A DNA stretch of 64,000 nt, from positions 32,822,501 to 32,886,500 of the forward strand of contig CM027377.1 in NCBI GenBank assembly GCA_015680905.1. The letters run 5' to 3'. Position 1 is the stretch's first letter. Each line of letters begins with the position of its first letter. The position numbers and the translations under genes are program-made. This document shows positions 36,010 to 47,000 of this stretch, in pieces. The notes beneath the pieces were generated by a model. That model was given only the letters and a program-made list of their open reading frames with translations. It made no database searches and was not told the origin of the DNA. This DNA is from Coptis chinensis. Taxonomy: Eukaryota > Streptophyta > Magnoliopsida > Ranunculales > Ranunculaceae.

Positions 36010-36265
36010 CGGGTGGGCTACATTCCTTGAATGTACGGGAATGTAGGTGGGTATTCCTTGAATGTGGCGGGAATGATCCAAGGTATTCATTGAATGTGCC
36101 ATGAATGACCTGTTAGTGTTATGATAGGTATTCCTTGAATGTGGCGGGAATGACCTAAGGTATTCATTGAATGTGCCATGAATAACCTGTTAGTATTATG
36201 ATGAGTATTCCTTGAATGTGGCGGGAATGACCCAAGATATTCACTGAATGTGCCATAAATGACCA
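36010..36265 (+). repeat. Tandem repeat, 77-bp period, in solo LTR 1
   Basis: TATTCCTTGAATGTGGCGGG recurs at 36052, 36129 and 36206, each followed by a second half-unit TATTCATTGAATGTGCCATG. The two half-units are themselves related. Confidence 0.85.
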
Positions 36266-36539
36266 GATATTTTGTTATGCCCAAAAGAGGCTTTGTGATT
36301 ATGTGTATGGAAAGCCCAGAGATGCCTGTGACTCACAAGTTATGAGTTTACAAGATGAAAGTATGTTTCCTAGAGGCGATATCTGGCTTGGGACATATGT
36401 CTTGTAGTGGTACTCGGTGTGAGTGAGGCACACGGATATATGTGATTTGGCAAATGTGTGTAGTGCAAATCGTGGAGTAGGATCTAAAGGTTGGGCTGTG
36501 TTTTTTTAATAAATAAGTCAATGAGATAATTAATAAGTA

Positions 36540-36895
36540 AAGTAAAATATTGATTTTACGTATGATGGAGTTATTGCATATGATGTATATGATTTCTTAT
36601 GAGAAATATATACGTGGTTTGTATGAGTTGATACTCACAAGGGATGAATGTACTCCTTGGTTGTGACTTTTCCTCGTTCTTATAAGTAGATGAGTGATAT
36701 TAAAGAAAAATATTGATTTTATGTGTGACTGAGTTATTGCATATGAATATTTATATATTATGATGTATATGATTTCTTATGAGAAATATATACGTGATTT
36801 GTATGAGTTGATACTCACAAGGGATGAATGTACTCCTCGGGTGTGATATTTCTCCGTTCTCATAAGTAGACGAGTGATTTTTAAGTAAAAGTATA
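36540..36895 (+). repeat. Tandem duplication, 180-bp period, in solo LTR 1
   Basis: GATTTCTTATGAGAAATATA with its long downstream context recurs at 36591 and 36771, nearly identical over about 120 bp. Confidence 0.85.
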
Positions 36896-38009
36896 TGAAT
36901 TGTGTGATGTTATGGATGTGAAATGTGACTGTGAATAATATTAGTAAATGATTGTGATTTCTATGTGACTACAAAATGACTATAACTTGATATGTTATTA
37001 CGAAGATATTAATGACTTGTGATAGTCTGAGATCTATGGTTATGCACGCATAAACTTTATGACGTAATGATGCCATATGAATGACTACCCTTGATATATG
37101 TATTATGATAAGTGGTATTCCCCGAATATGCAAGACGAACCAGGTTATATCAATTAGATTTAAATGTCTTAAATAAGGTTTGGTTATGAATGGAAATTTG
37201 ACTGGCTGAGATAAATCATTTTATTGTGATGTCTAACTCTGTTTTGCAGGAGGGTAGGATCTATTAATCTTTTATGCATGGACGTAAATATCCTACCCTA
37301 AGATGATGTGTTGGCTTAAAGGTAAGGTATACCAAACTCATATTTAATTAGGTTATCATATGTGCATTTAATCAATGGAATGTAAGTGATATTTATGTTG
37401 TGAGTTATTTTGAAAAGTGGGAATGATGAGTACTGTTATATGAGATTCTTGGAATTTGTATGTTGGGGGTGAAATCTTACTTGGGAAGAAACTACACGCC
37501 GTTTTGGAAAACGGGACTATATTGTCTTCCAAGTTGAAATGGTTGGTAATGTTATATTTGAAAGATTATTATATATATTTTGTTGTTAGTTTACTCATAC
37601 CAGCAAATTCAATTTGCTGACCCATGTTTGCTTTGTTTTGCAACGTGTATGTGTTCTTGGGAACATAGATGGTGGAGTGCAGTGGATAAGGACATGTGAT
37701 TTGGAGTTGCACTTGGAGTGTTCTGGTTTAAGATTTTCTGAAGGGTACAGTTTTGTTTTGAGACAGATGTAATAGAGTTGGTTAGTTTATTTGTAGTTTA
37801 ATAATGTGATTTAAGGATTGTTCCTTTTAGTTTTCTTTTGATTTCAGTTTTGTATATATCGTGTTTGATAACAGGGTTATGGGTTTGGTTTCACCCCGGG
37901 TTTCTAGATAATTGAATATAATTGTTTTAAATATTGTCTAGAAATTTGGGGTGTGACAGTACTGTTCTTTTACGATTAAGGATTTGTGAAATAGTTTCTC
38001 AAGAAATCG

Positions 38010-38028
38010 AGACCACAGACGACGCCAA
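38010..38028 (-). other. Primer-binding site of the Tat element
   Basis: On the minus strand TTGGCGTCGTCTGTGG follows the LTR end (TTTTACA). Plant gypsy elements of this group commonly show TTGGCGCCGTCTGTGG here, so one base differs. Confidence 0.65.
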
Positions 38029-38534
38029 TGTAAAAGAGCGTTTTAGTTCACCTTTACATACAAGATAAGACGTAGAACGGGATTGAAGGTGGGAAAGACC
38101 GAGTTCGTTGATGAGCGAACTGCCTACGTATCTTACTCTCGATTCTGAGGGGAGAGAAGAATCATGTCTGGCGTAGTTCATACGGGAGGTATTTATAGGT
38201 GGTGAAAGTGAATCTTAATCCACCACGTGTAAAAATCAGCACAAATGTAAGGTAGAGATTGAGTAGGCGTACGCGAACTGTGTTGATTGACATCCTGTAA
38301 TGATGGGGATTAATAGCTGTGGTTAGTAGCTTGCGGCAGGGGTTAGTAGCTTGTGGCAGTGATTTCTGCAAACGCAGTTTTGGTTATGATTGCTTCTAGA
38401 AGGTAGGCTGAGTCATGATGTAGAACGATCTGCGAGGTGATGCGATTTGTTCTGGAGCGATCCCGCAGCTTGCTGATGCGAGTTAATGATGTAGGTCGGA
38501 GAACTAGTTCATAGGTCGTTGTGGTATTTCCACC
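38029..38534 (-). repeat. 5' LTR of the Tat element
   Basis: On the minus strand the LTR ends in CTCTTTTACA directly before the PBS. The outer end lies where UGT coding sequence begins, about 38510-38540; several TG dinucleotides could be the true start. No matching 3' LTR is visible in the window, so neither the exact end nor the target duplication can be fixed. Confidence 0.6.
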
Positions 38535-39113
38535 ATGCCGAACACGTACTTGATATTCCTGAAAGAGAATATCACTCCCTCACAACACCCTTATCTAACT
38601 CCCGTTCTTCAAATGTCTTGCACAAACTTAGCATTAGTTGTTTGGTCTGTCCATTGTGGCATTGCCACCATGGGAACTCCCAAGCTCAGTGCTTCAATTG
38701 TTGAGTTCCATCCACAATGTGTCACAAAGCATCCGAGTGCTGGGTGTGCCAATACTTCCAACTGGGGACTCCATCTCACAATCAAACCTTTCTCTGATAC
38801 TTCTTTGAAGTTGTTAGGGAGCTTCTCCTCTATTGATGTCTAACCACCCACAAGAAATAGTAGTCACTCTGCTTTAATCCGTATGCTAGTTCATCCATTT
38901 GTTTTGCTCCCAGTTCTGCCAAACTCCCAAAGGACACAAAGACGACTGATCCATTTGGCTTCTCGTTTAGCCAGTTCATGCACACGCTGCTATCAGGCTT
39001 ATAGATATTGAGTTTGTAATCCGTGTCATCTGGGATGCGCTTGTCGAGGTACATCGATAGTAATGTTGGTCCAATCGTTCTTAAAGCTTTATAGGGCTGT
39101 CTTTAGCCATATA
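38535..39113 (-). pseudogene. UGT74-like UDP-glycosyltransferase, C-terminal half
   Basis: The minus reading starts at MAKDSPI and LRTIGPTLLSMYLDKRI, then WLNEKPNGSVVFVSFGSLAELG (a 74-codon frame 39054-38830). It continues through the PSPG sugar-nucleotide box: [33 protein letters not shown] and [12 protein letters not shown]. This enzyme family transfers glucose from UDP-glucose to small acceptors such as salicylate or other carboxylic acids; the acceptor here is unknown. The N-terminal half is absent: a Helitron end interrupts the coding sequence at 39113/39114. The C-terminus is lost at the Tat LTR near 38540, after a small frameshift. It is a broken gene. Confidence 0.85.
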
Positions 39114-39141
39114 CTAGCATTTCGCCCGGCCTATGGCCGGG
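39114..39141 (-). other. Helitron 3' terminus (hairpin plus CTAG)
   Basis: On the minus strand CCCGGCC-ATA-GGCCGGG forms a perfect 7-bp stem with a 3-nt loop, then 7 nt (CGAAATG), then CTAG, then host T. Helitrons end in CTRR with a GC-rich hairpin about 10 nt upstream and insert between A and T. All features fit. The adjacent host sequence is UGT coding sequence. Confidence 0.85.
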
Positions 39142-39708
39142 ATTGTTTCATTGTTATGTTTAAAACGTTTGGGCTTTACAAAATTCTTAGAGTCAACTAC
39201 TAAACTGGCCTGGTCCATTTTAAAGTGGGCTGTTTTTAGTTTGATACGTGTCCTTCATTTTGTAACGTGTTCTCACGTATCAACATGTTGAGGGATCGGG
39301 TAAGTCGTCATATATAGAAATGCAGATCTGCAAGAATGAGTGAGTTTGAGAATTCTCAGATACTTGATATGCGTACAACTGTAGAGAGATGTTGCGAGAT
39401 CACAAAGCCTTTCAATAACATGCACTCGCAGATGAGAATAGAAACACGTGTATTCACATGCGAAAATGGAAGCGACCCCTTCAAAGGATTTAAGGATGGA
39501 ATTTGCCGCTAGTTGTGTGGCATACTGTGGTGCAGATTTAAAAGCCCTATGCATTGAAGCTCATTCAAAATCAAGGCAATAAGTAGTCATATAGTTACTA
39601 ATCAAAGTTTCTAAAACTTCTAAACAAATTAAAATGCATGAACATTCCTAATAAAACTTGGCATAATGATAACTCTTTAAATAACTAATAATTCCATGTA
39701 ACTCTATT

Positions 39709-40330
39709 CTATTCATCATCTCTAATGTTGATTATGTCAGAATCTTCCCTAGTTGTTGCGTCTATTTGTTTGTCTTCATCATCACTTATGTTGATTGTTT
39801 CAACATTAGTAATTGATGTTCGCAATTCTCTGTTTTCTGTTTCAACATTAGCAAGTGTTGTTCGCAATTCTCTATTTTCTTGTCCAATGTGCATGATATC
39901 AACATGTAGGCCTTGATTTATTTCATGAAATTGTTCATTGGCTTGTTGAAGATGTTTGATTTCCTTTGTAGCTTCTTCATGAATCTGACGTAGATGATTG
40001 ATTTCGCTCCTTGCTTCTTTAAGTTACGTGAAGTTGAAATCTTTGACTTGGAATTTGTACCATTGACATAGTGATGTGAGAGCGGCTTGTGCGGCTTCAT
40101 TCTCGGCTTTATTCGTGTTTCTTCAAGAGTTCCATAGGATGTTTGCAGGGTTGAATCTTCCTCTTCATCATATTCGGTCACAGATCTTCTTTAAATATTC
40201 CTTTCGAGAATAGGAACATCTATTGTTACGGTTGATCCAAATTTGTCACCCTTCACTTTTGTTGTGTAAAACCGGTGGTTTATAAATATTGATTTCCATC
40301 GATTTGAATCAATATTGCTTTCCTTGAAAT
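39709..40330 (-). pseudogene. Coiled-coil gene fragment near the Helitron 3' end
   Basis: The minus strand gives a charged heptad-rich protein. After a break near 40020 the reading is ARSEINHLRQIHEEATKEI, KHLQQANEQFHEINQGLHV, then two copies of ENRELRTxxxNVET, ending in acidic DDEDKQIDATTRED. Upstream at about 40110-40060 NKAENEAAQAALTSLCQ resembles the last helix of a double-stranded-RNA-binding domain, but this is weak. At least two frameshifts or stops are present. Identity unknown. Confidence 0.4.
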
Positions 40331-40565
40331 AGAAAAGATTGTATTATGATCCATATTGCTGCATATAAATTTTAAAAAAATTAGTATGTTATCTTATGAA
40401 TAAGTTAGAAATTTGAATGTAGCTAATGTGTTAAGATGATAAATCATGCTCACATATGATGATTGATACCAATCTATGTGATAGTGGTGTAGTTCAATTC
40501 AGTTAAGTGATATATGTACTAAATATAACAATAAATTTATAACAGAGCAATAATCAAGAATTCAT

Positions 40566-40771
40566 AGAACAATAAATTTATATGTAACTTTGAAAGTTTA
40601 GTAGTTTACCTAGGTGTTGAAGATGGGAGATGGAAGTCTACAGGTTGTTTGAATGTGTTATTGATTGATTCTCTAGTATTTATAAGTTAAATTGTTTTGT
40701 TTATTTAGAATACTACTACTTTGAGTGTTTTATACGGTGTAAAGTTATTGTTTTAGTGTGCTTCTTTATTG
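40566..40771. repeat. Repeat block R1 (partner of 44528-44736)
   Basis: This is about 206 bp, around 90% like R2 in the same orientation, sharing AGATGGGAGATGGAAGTCT and TACTACTTTGAGTGTTTTAT. It lies 3.96 kb from R2. It may be a duplicated Helitron-internal segment. Confidence 0.8.
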
Positions 40772-42229
40772 GTTATGGTTTATCCAAATAATAAATTTAG
40801 GTGGCTTGAACTTTTGGGCGTGGGTTATTGATGGTGATTTTTTTTTTTTTTTGGTTTATCCATGTGGAGTCGCAATAGCCCCAGTTCGAAGTGTAAGTCA
40901 CATGTGTTATTCTGATTGGTCGGTCCAAGATTTGCTTGCTACTGGAATGGTAGCTCGATAGTCAATGTGTGCATCTACTGAGTGAAGACCTTAGTCCAAC
41001 TCTGAAGCTTTGTTGATGCACCTTAGTTTAACGCAAGTGATGCCCAACTCTGAAGCTTTGTTGATGCTTATCAAGCTCTTGTACTGTAAGACATTGAGGT
41101 TGTTTAATTCTGTTAAGATGCAAAAATTCTTCCGATGTTGTGTCAAGTTGATGTACTGAGGGTACTCGAGATAGAAAGAATGCCAGCTCCGAAGGTTCTC
41201 CTTTATAAGAAAAATGTATGTCTGTGGGAAACTGGTAGCACTTGACTCCTCCTTAGCCCCGGTCTGCAGTTCTTAATGTGATCTGATTTCACTCTTCAAA
41301 TTGTAAAAATGTTCTGAAAAATTGTTCAGCTACTTATTTCTTTTGATGACTATATTGGCCATGGTCCACGTTCAAATCGATTGGACGTACAATAATCCAA
41401 ATCGAGTGGAGACGCTTAACCTCGGATGAACCAGTAGTTTGGAAATCAGGTCGCCATTATTAAGTCGACCCATCTAGTAGACAAACCGATGTATAACCCC
41501 AAACTTGGAATGCAATCGACTGTAACAGTTTAGCGTCAAGTCGAGTGATCATAGGTCTTTCTTGATGCTTGAAACGGTCTGATTTCAGGTTGACACCATA
41601 GGCATTAAAGATGATGATGAATAATCCTAAAAAGAGAAAAAAAAAATTATTATCTCTGTTGTCAACTAATCATTAATCGAGTTTGAAATTTGTTTTCAGT
41701 AGAGAAAATGGTCATGGAAGTTTGTGAAATTTGGTATGCCTATGGTTTCTATATTTAAGCTCATTCAGTACTTTGTTCAGAGAAAATTATATGCTCAGTA
41801 GTCAGTACATTAGGATTTCACACCCAAAGAATCAGTTAGAGTGGTGATACTTCACATTACGTAAATTTTGGAGCCTTCAATTCATTGTATGTTCTCAACA
41901 CTGCGAATCCCTTGGAATGTCATAATTGAAAGATCCTTTATTTTTTCAATTGCAGCAATAACGTTATAAGAATGTCCACATAATCTTTTCAATAACATGT
42001 AAATCATCCATTTTCTCAGTGCTATCCTCTAATCCATTCATAGAGATATTCAAATTCACCTTGTAAATTCTGCAACCTTAATGCTTTCAAGAAAGTGTTG
42101 GATATGCTATGCTCTCTCGCTAAATTATATATTTATATTATATAAAATCATCGTCATTCTAAAAGTCACGGGCTAAATTCTCTTTGAGCATTTATATCAA
42201 AGTATATTCAAAGGGAAATGCAGATGCTC
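40772..42229. other. No gene recognised
   Basis: Two near-identical phrases (CCAACTCTGAAGCTTTGTTG, about 40997 and 41044) form a short direct repeat. Otherwise only short frames are seen. Confidence 0.5.
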
Positions 42230-42430
42230 CTCTCTCAGCTCCAGCAGGGTTTATAAAGTACCACACTTTAGTGTGGTGTTCTGACACATCACCATGTATA
42301 TAAAGACGCCGATTCACGGTTGAAAGCGCTGCCTCGATATCAATAAACCCGGCATCAATCCTCCTCCTCAATGCTCTTGCTTGCGAAGTCTTCCCTCTTA
42401 GAGAAATAGGAAAGTTATATTTTGCTTGTG
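42230..42430 (-). pseudogene. Unidentified exon-like fragment
   Basis: The minus reading GKTSQARALRRRIDAGFIDI then EAALSTVNRRLYIHGDVSEH and INPAGAERGASAFPFEY is open for about 65 codons and protein-like. The phrase ERGASAFP recurs at about 45255 (minus), so this piece too exists twice. I do not recognise the family. Confidence 0.35.
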
Positions 42431-42959
42431 AGGAAACCTATGAAAAGCTCTTGAGTATACTATTGAAGAATGTAAAGCATAAGCAGGCCGCATATCCAAC
42501 TATAAAGCAAACAGAACATAGATCCATGAAAATACATCTTCAGTATATTAGAAAGATCGGACTCACAGAGGAGTTATGCTCAATGCAAACAGACCTGCTT
42601 GGTTCATTGAATGGTGATCGTAATTGGTGCGGGTATAATGCCAAACAAGCATCGCAGATTCTCCTAAAGTAAGAACGTGGGGTGCTTCCCAAAGTAAAAT
42701 TGGATCTTGACTCAATCCCATAAACACCATGTCCCCAGTAAATCTGTATCATGACTATCATCACATTTCCCGTTAAACTTTCCAATGAAAGATTCATAAT
42801 AGAGATGTGAAAAAAAAAATACATCGCTTGCCTTGCTCAAATAGGAAGTGTTTCTTGAGATATGGTATTAGTGTATTACTCATTCAGTAACTGCAACTGG
42901 TAATGAGTAAAACTCAATTTGTGAGACTTCGGAATGTAGTCATACCCAGACACTAAGCA

Positions 42960-43302
42960 GCTTACAGTCCTCTGCTTCAAGCAAAGCTGCTTCTTTCAGT
43001 TTGGTAAGGCGATCTAATGCTTTATTGTCATCCTGCAGTTTTGCAATCTGCAAGACAGTAGTAATTAATGACGAAGCTTCTTTTATTAGCTGTATCACAA
43101 GAGACATTTTTGTTGGATTACGGTATTAATCAGAAGACATGAGAGGCATACCTCCCGCCTAGCAAGCTTGAGAGCCTCTCGGTGTGGTGCAAGAATGGCT
43201 TCAATTGGTGGCATTTCATCATCCTTTTGAGCGGCATTCAAAGAGTGGCTTCGCTGCAAATTGAGCACCATGGATGCTTTCTTCTCATCATTAATTTTCT
43301 TG
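42960..43302 (-). pseudogene. Captured fragment of microtubule-associated protein 70 (MAP70), two exons
   Basis: Exon 1 (about 43302-43152) reads EIKKINDEKKASM then LNAAQKDDEMPPIEAILAP and ALKLARREV. Exon 2 (43047 to about 42965) reads IAKLQDDNKALDRLTKLKEA and ALLEAE. This is the continuous coiled-coil sequence of plant MAP70 proteins, which decorate cortical microtubules. The 104-bp intron 43151-43048 is retained with GT and TTGCAG ends, so capture was from genomic DNA. A short segment in exon 1 (VLNLQRSHS) is altered. Only about 70 residues of a roughly 600-residue protein are present. Confidence 0.8.
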
Positions 43303-44017
43303 ATTTCAAGGTTGATTCATTGTTCTCTTGATGAAAAAACCGCACTCATCGCCTGCCGCCGCATCTCCCCAATCGCGAAAAATCATTGCACGGGAGTGAA
43401 ATCCCGATCCACCTCGATTCTATTATCCCATTCCCTTCAGAAGTTATATCGGGTAACTTCGGCTAGCTGGACATAATCAAACATATTAAAGTCGCAATCA
43501 TAGGGTGTAGACTATCTTAAGTATCTGTGTTTTCTTCTACCTTCAATCTATGCAGTGGCACGAAGATCTGGTTCAAGATTTCTGCAACATCTGGAGCATT
43601 TATCTACAGCATAAAGGCAATTCATTATACTTTTCCTTACATTTGTCTTTTGGTAACATTGTTGTTCCCACTTCTGAGGTGAATATAAATGTGTTTTGCA
43701 GAGCGAAGCGAACTGCTACTACTGCAAATGGTTCAAATTTGGCTTTCGTTTCCATGTGAGTTCCTAAAATGAGTGCTTTTATTCAGGAACTGCTTGCATT
43801 AATGGATGTCCGAATTCCTATTTCCTTTGATACCCCTTATGACCTGAAGCATTCTTGTGAAAGTCGGAAGCTAGGCTGTAATCGATTGGATGCTAATGCT
43901 ACCGTTGATGACAGTGTGATGTTCAAACTTGGTAATGCGCTTAGTGGAATCCTACATGTTCAAGATGTCCACTTATTGGCTACATCATCTGAAGGTTGCA
44001 ATATAGAACATTCTAAA
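43303..44017 (+). pseudogene. Unidentified captured fragment, open on the plus strand
   Basis: A plus frame (43769-44020) reads ELLALMDVRIPISFDTPYDL then RLDANATVDDSVMFKLGNAL. The opposite strand is full of stops, so this is the one piece of the mosaic that appears plus-oriented. Flanking sequence at 43690-43770 has AG/GT-like sites. Family not recognised. The frame then runs into antisense GH31 sequence. Confidence 0.35.
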
Positions 44018-44335
44018 CGTTTGAAGCTGCATTTGTGGCTTTGGATTCTAAGAAGCCATAGAGATTGTGAACATTATACTCTGTGACATTACCAAAGTGA
44101 AGAGCTGTTGCTGGGACGGTTCTGTCATTGATTGGTCGTTGACCTCCACCACAGTTGATTTTGTAGGGTGGATTATCAAGCATAGAGTTGGTAGGAGGGG
44201 AAGTCATGAAGCTTGCGATTTCATTCATGTCAATCCAGATGCCGTCAAAGGAGATGATCTTCCTGAATTTTGCAATCTCGCCAGTCCAGTATGTTGCTAC
44301 AGTCAAGTCTGCTCCATTAAATCCACCGTTCCAAA
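44018..44335 (-). pseudogene. Captured GH31 alpha-glucosidase fragment, copy 1
   Basis: A 97-codon minus frame reads YWTGEIAKFRKIISFDGIWI, the catalytic WIDMNE with its nucleophile Asp, then SPPTNSMLDNPPYKIN, GGGQRPINDRTVPATALHFG and YNVHNLYGFLESKATNAA. This is unmistakable GH31, the family hydrolysing terminal alpha-glucosyl bonds (vacuolar or apoplastic alpha-glucosidase). It covers about 100 of roughly 900 residues. Its sequence is about 90% like copy 2 at 48130-48420 but cleaner, so the two are separate captures or a later duplication. Confidence 0.9.
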
Positions 44336-44527
44336 TCTAAGCTGAAAAATAAAAAAAAAAAACAATTTAATTATAGACAAACCTAAATAGATTCATCAAA
44401 AAAATTGGTCATGACATATTGCTTTTTTCATATCTTCATAAATGTATGATATAGTCACTACTGTAGAGTAGTTCCAAGATATTGAGACATATACCTACTA
44501 TTTCCTCCTATGTGAACAATGGTCAAT

Positions 44528-44736
44528 AGAACAATAAATTTTTATGTAATTTTGAAAGTGTAGTAGTTTACCTAGGTGTTGAAGATGGGAGATGGAAGTC
44601 TCTGCAGGTTGTTTGAACGTGTTATTGATTGATTGTCTAGTATTTATAAGTTAAACTCTTTTGTTTATTTAGAATCCTACTACTTTGAGTGTTTTATACT
44701 GTGTAAAGTTTTTGTTTTAGTGTGCTTCTTTATTGA
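44528..44736. repeat. Repeat block R2 (partner of 40566-40771)
   Basis: Same orientation and about 90% identity to R1. Followed by a short local duplication: GATTCCAATCTGATTAATAT occurs at about 44741 and 44830. Confidence 0.8.
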
Positions 44737-44849
44737 TAATGATTCCAATCTGATTAATATGGCGTGTGTTATTGATAGTGATTTTTGAGTGATGGATAAT
44801 GTATCCATGAGTGATGGATAATGATTCCAATCTGATTAATATGAATTTG

Positions 44850-45860
44850 ATTCCAACGAAAATTGATGCTTTGGTCAAGTTGACTTCAAAGTTTGGGACC
44901 TAAAATAACAACACTTCAACACTTTAACTGACAATGCCAAACATAAAATGGGACCTAAAAATATTAATGATATTATACTATGGATTCAAAATGATAGTAT
45001 ACTGGTGAGTCCTTGAGTGTACACATACATAGAATCAGCCATCGCTATCTAAAAACGGAAGAAACAAAGTGACACCCTTCTTTTTGTTACCGATATCTTG
45101 TCATTCACCTCGCTTCCTCTAAGCATCGAGACTTGGGATGTAGATTCAAGAAAGAGTCTTTACTACTGTGATATTGTTTAACATTGTGCAAACCACCGCC
45201 ACACATCTAAACCGGTCCATCGCGGACGAAAAACTCCATTCCTCTCAAAGGAAATGCAGATGCTCCTCTCTCGGCTCAAGCAGTGGTTTATGCTTATACC
45301 GATCATCCGGTCCGCTATCTCGAATGCGTGTAGACCACTCATTCAGTGGTCTTCCTCCTACAGTATGATGAGCTGAATCACCTACTTCATCACTCCCTTT
45401 CGGACCTCGTCCGGACTTATTCTCATAACCGAAACTATTCTGCCTCTTTAGGTATATCTCATGTTCTCCATCTCAATCACCCGGCCTGCAGACCCCTGTG
45501 ACAATTGAGTTTCCTGCAAACAATTGTTGAAGCCAATTCAAATATGGGTATCTTAAAACTCAAAACAATGAAGTAGTATCATCAAATTAAAGAGAAATCG
45601 CCACCAAACTTACACCAATATAGAAAAACCTGCAAAAAACTCTATTGTTGCCATCGGACCACAAAACTCATACTGTGGTTTCTTCTTAGTGTTCTCACGG
45701 GACGGGTTTTTGCTTGGCGAGATAATTCCTATAGAGCAGCCATTAATAACACCTCGTTCTTAAACTTCGTGACACCTTGTATAGAATTCCTTGAGAGCCT
45801 CTTTACAACTATCTCGTTCTCCATCCAACTTGCCCTTGCAACACACATATAAAGGTTGAT
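44850..45860 (-). pseudogene. Unidentified captured fragments
   Basis: Minus readings at 45840-45640 (GKLDGERDSCKEALKEFYTR, then NPSRENTKKKPQYEFCGPMA) and 45510-45400 look protein-like but are short and broken. The sequence GAAATGCAGATGCTCCTCTC at 45251 repeats that at 42219. I cannot name a source gene. Confidence 0.3.
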
Positions 45861-45913
45861 TTAAAACAACAACACAATCAAACAACACAACTAACAGCCT
45901 TAATAAAGATTAC

Positions 45914-46043
45914 CTTAGCTCCAAGTGCAGTAGAAGTTCTAGAAGCACGAACACCACCACTACCAAAGCACCAATAACAAACAAATCATAATCATATCGT
46001 TCTTCTTCGCATCGGCGACCACCGAAGTTATCTTTTTCGACAT
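45914..46043 (-). pseudogene. Captured first exon of glutathione reductase
   Basis: The ATG at 46043 starts MSKK; after small shifts the reading is YDYDLFVIGA-GSGGVRASR then TALGAK, ending at a GT donor (45913). This is the FAD-binding N-terminus (GxGxxG) of cytosolic-type glutathione reductase, which reduces glutathione disulfide with NADPH. A two-base insertion splits GA and GSGG. Only this exon is present. Confidence 0.65.
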
Positions 46044-46799
46044 GATGATTACTCCTCAAATCTGCAACCCAACAAACAAACAAAATAAATCAAACCAATC
46101 AAATGATTATAAGAAAATCACGAAAGAAAGTTAGAAAGAAAGAAAAAAAAAAGGAGTACATGGAAATATGTAACGGTAATTTACAAAGGTAACTATTGGA
46201 GATTTCAAGCTAATACCAATGTGTATCTTGTGGATTTGGAGTTCTTGAAGTTCAACAAACAATTACCACTATAACCAGCAAAAATGGATTATCAAGTTGA
46301 GAAACAGCGTTTGCAAGAAGTGAGACGTCATCCATCCGCCATATAAGACGAATATTTACCTTTCGGTCTCAAGTACACATACAACTAAAGAATACCGGCC
46401 AGATTTCAAAGTCTCAACCATTTTGACGCGATTGGGAACAAAACTTAAGAATTATAAGAAAAAGTTTTGGGGTTTTAATTTAACGGTTTTCTATCGCCGA
46501 TCTCACATAATAACCCTGCGGGGAAGCCAAAACAAAGATTGGTATGAGTTACTATTCTTAAATTTTTTATATCTACTACTAAAGTAGCTAAAAAGTAAAA
46601 CTTAAGTGGAATATTACTTACGCCATGGCTTTAATCTTCGGGCAATATCATTCCGAGAAGAACAAACTATCCATCGTCTTTCTTTTTTTCTCTTCAAGAG
46701 GAGAGCACGATCCAGGATATGGTCTTCACCGTTGGAGAAAAAATCTGGTCTAAACTTCCCCAAAGGGAAAATGGGACTGATTTACCACAAAGGCTTGCC
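46044..46799. other. No gene recognised
   Basis: Short frames only. The plus frame at 46606-46929 is mostly antisense to the PINc fragment that follows. Confidence 0.4.
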
Positions 46800-47000
46800 A
46801 ACTTCACTTAACCATGATGACGACCGTGGAGAAGAGGAGGAGTTGGGGCTATTGGCGTACTCCCTTCCATTGAGTTTGAACATGAATCCACCACTTGTCT
46901 TCCACCATGCACTTCTCTATCCAGCTTAACACCAAAGAAACCTCTGTCGTCCTTCTAAATAAGCTATCATGCCTTTTGAGACAATCCAACTCCCTTATTA
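46800..47000 (-). pseudogene. PS1-like PINc-domain exon, copy 1
   Basis: The acceptor TTGGCAG lies at 47007-47001. The exon reads VIRELDCLKRHDSLFRRTTE then [19 protein letters not shown]. It continues in phase from the exon ending at 49742 (...LIVPRM). This is a PINc nuclease-like domain as found in the FHA/PINc protein PARALLEL SPINDLE 1 of plants, which controls meiotic spindle orientation. A one-base deletion after HVQ shifts the frame. The segment 46800-46950 is repeated at 47803-47936. Confidence 0.7.

Larger units (their letters stand above)
33310..37958 (+). mobile_element. Solo LTR 1 (4649 bp) in the Tat leader
   Basis: It starts TATAACACCCCG and ends TTTGGGGTGTGACA, near-inverted termini. 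It is flanked by a perfect 5-bp duplication GTACT (33305-33309 and 37959-37963), the hallmark of LTR-retrotransposon integration. There is no internal coding region, so it is a solo LTR left by LTR-LTR recombination. Very long LTRs with TGTAACACCC/GGGTGTGACA ends are typical of Tekay/Del chromoviruses; this lineage call is from memory. Near the right end it has ACTCATACCAGC ... GCTGACCC (about 37590), also present in solo LTR 2. Orientation is inferred only. Confidence 0.75.
27540..38534 (-). mobile_element. Tat-lineage Ty3/gypsy retrotransposon (minus strand, 3'-truncated, interrupted)
   Basis: Read right to left, it has a 5' LTR (38029 to about 38534), primer-binding site, gag (to 32529), aspartic protease, RT, RNase H, a second archaeal-type RNase H and integrase, ending near 27670. 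The second RNase H between the first one and integrase is the hallmark of the Tat lineage (Ogre/Retand-like). No 3' LTR is visible at the left. The leader is split by a 4649-bp solo LTR at 33310-37958. Coding frames carry stops and indels throughout. Confidence 0.85.

Noticed and set aside
36087-36284. 65-codon minus frame with repeated 'HSRHIQGIP' phrases
   Set aside because: It arises from the 77-bp tandem repeat of solo LTR 1.
36010-36895. Possible CRISPR-like array
   Set aside because: Spacers are not unique, units are contiguous tandem repeats, and the organism is a plant.
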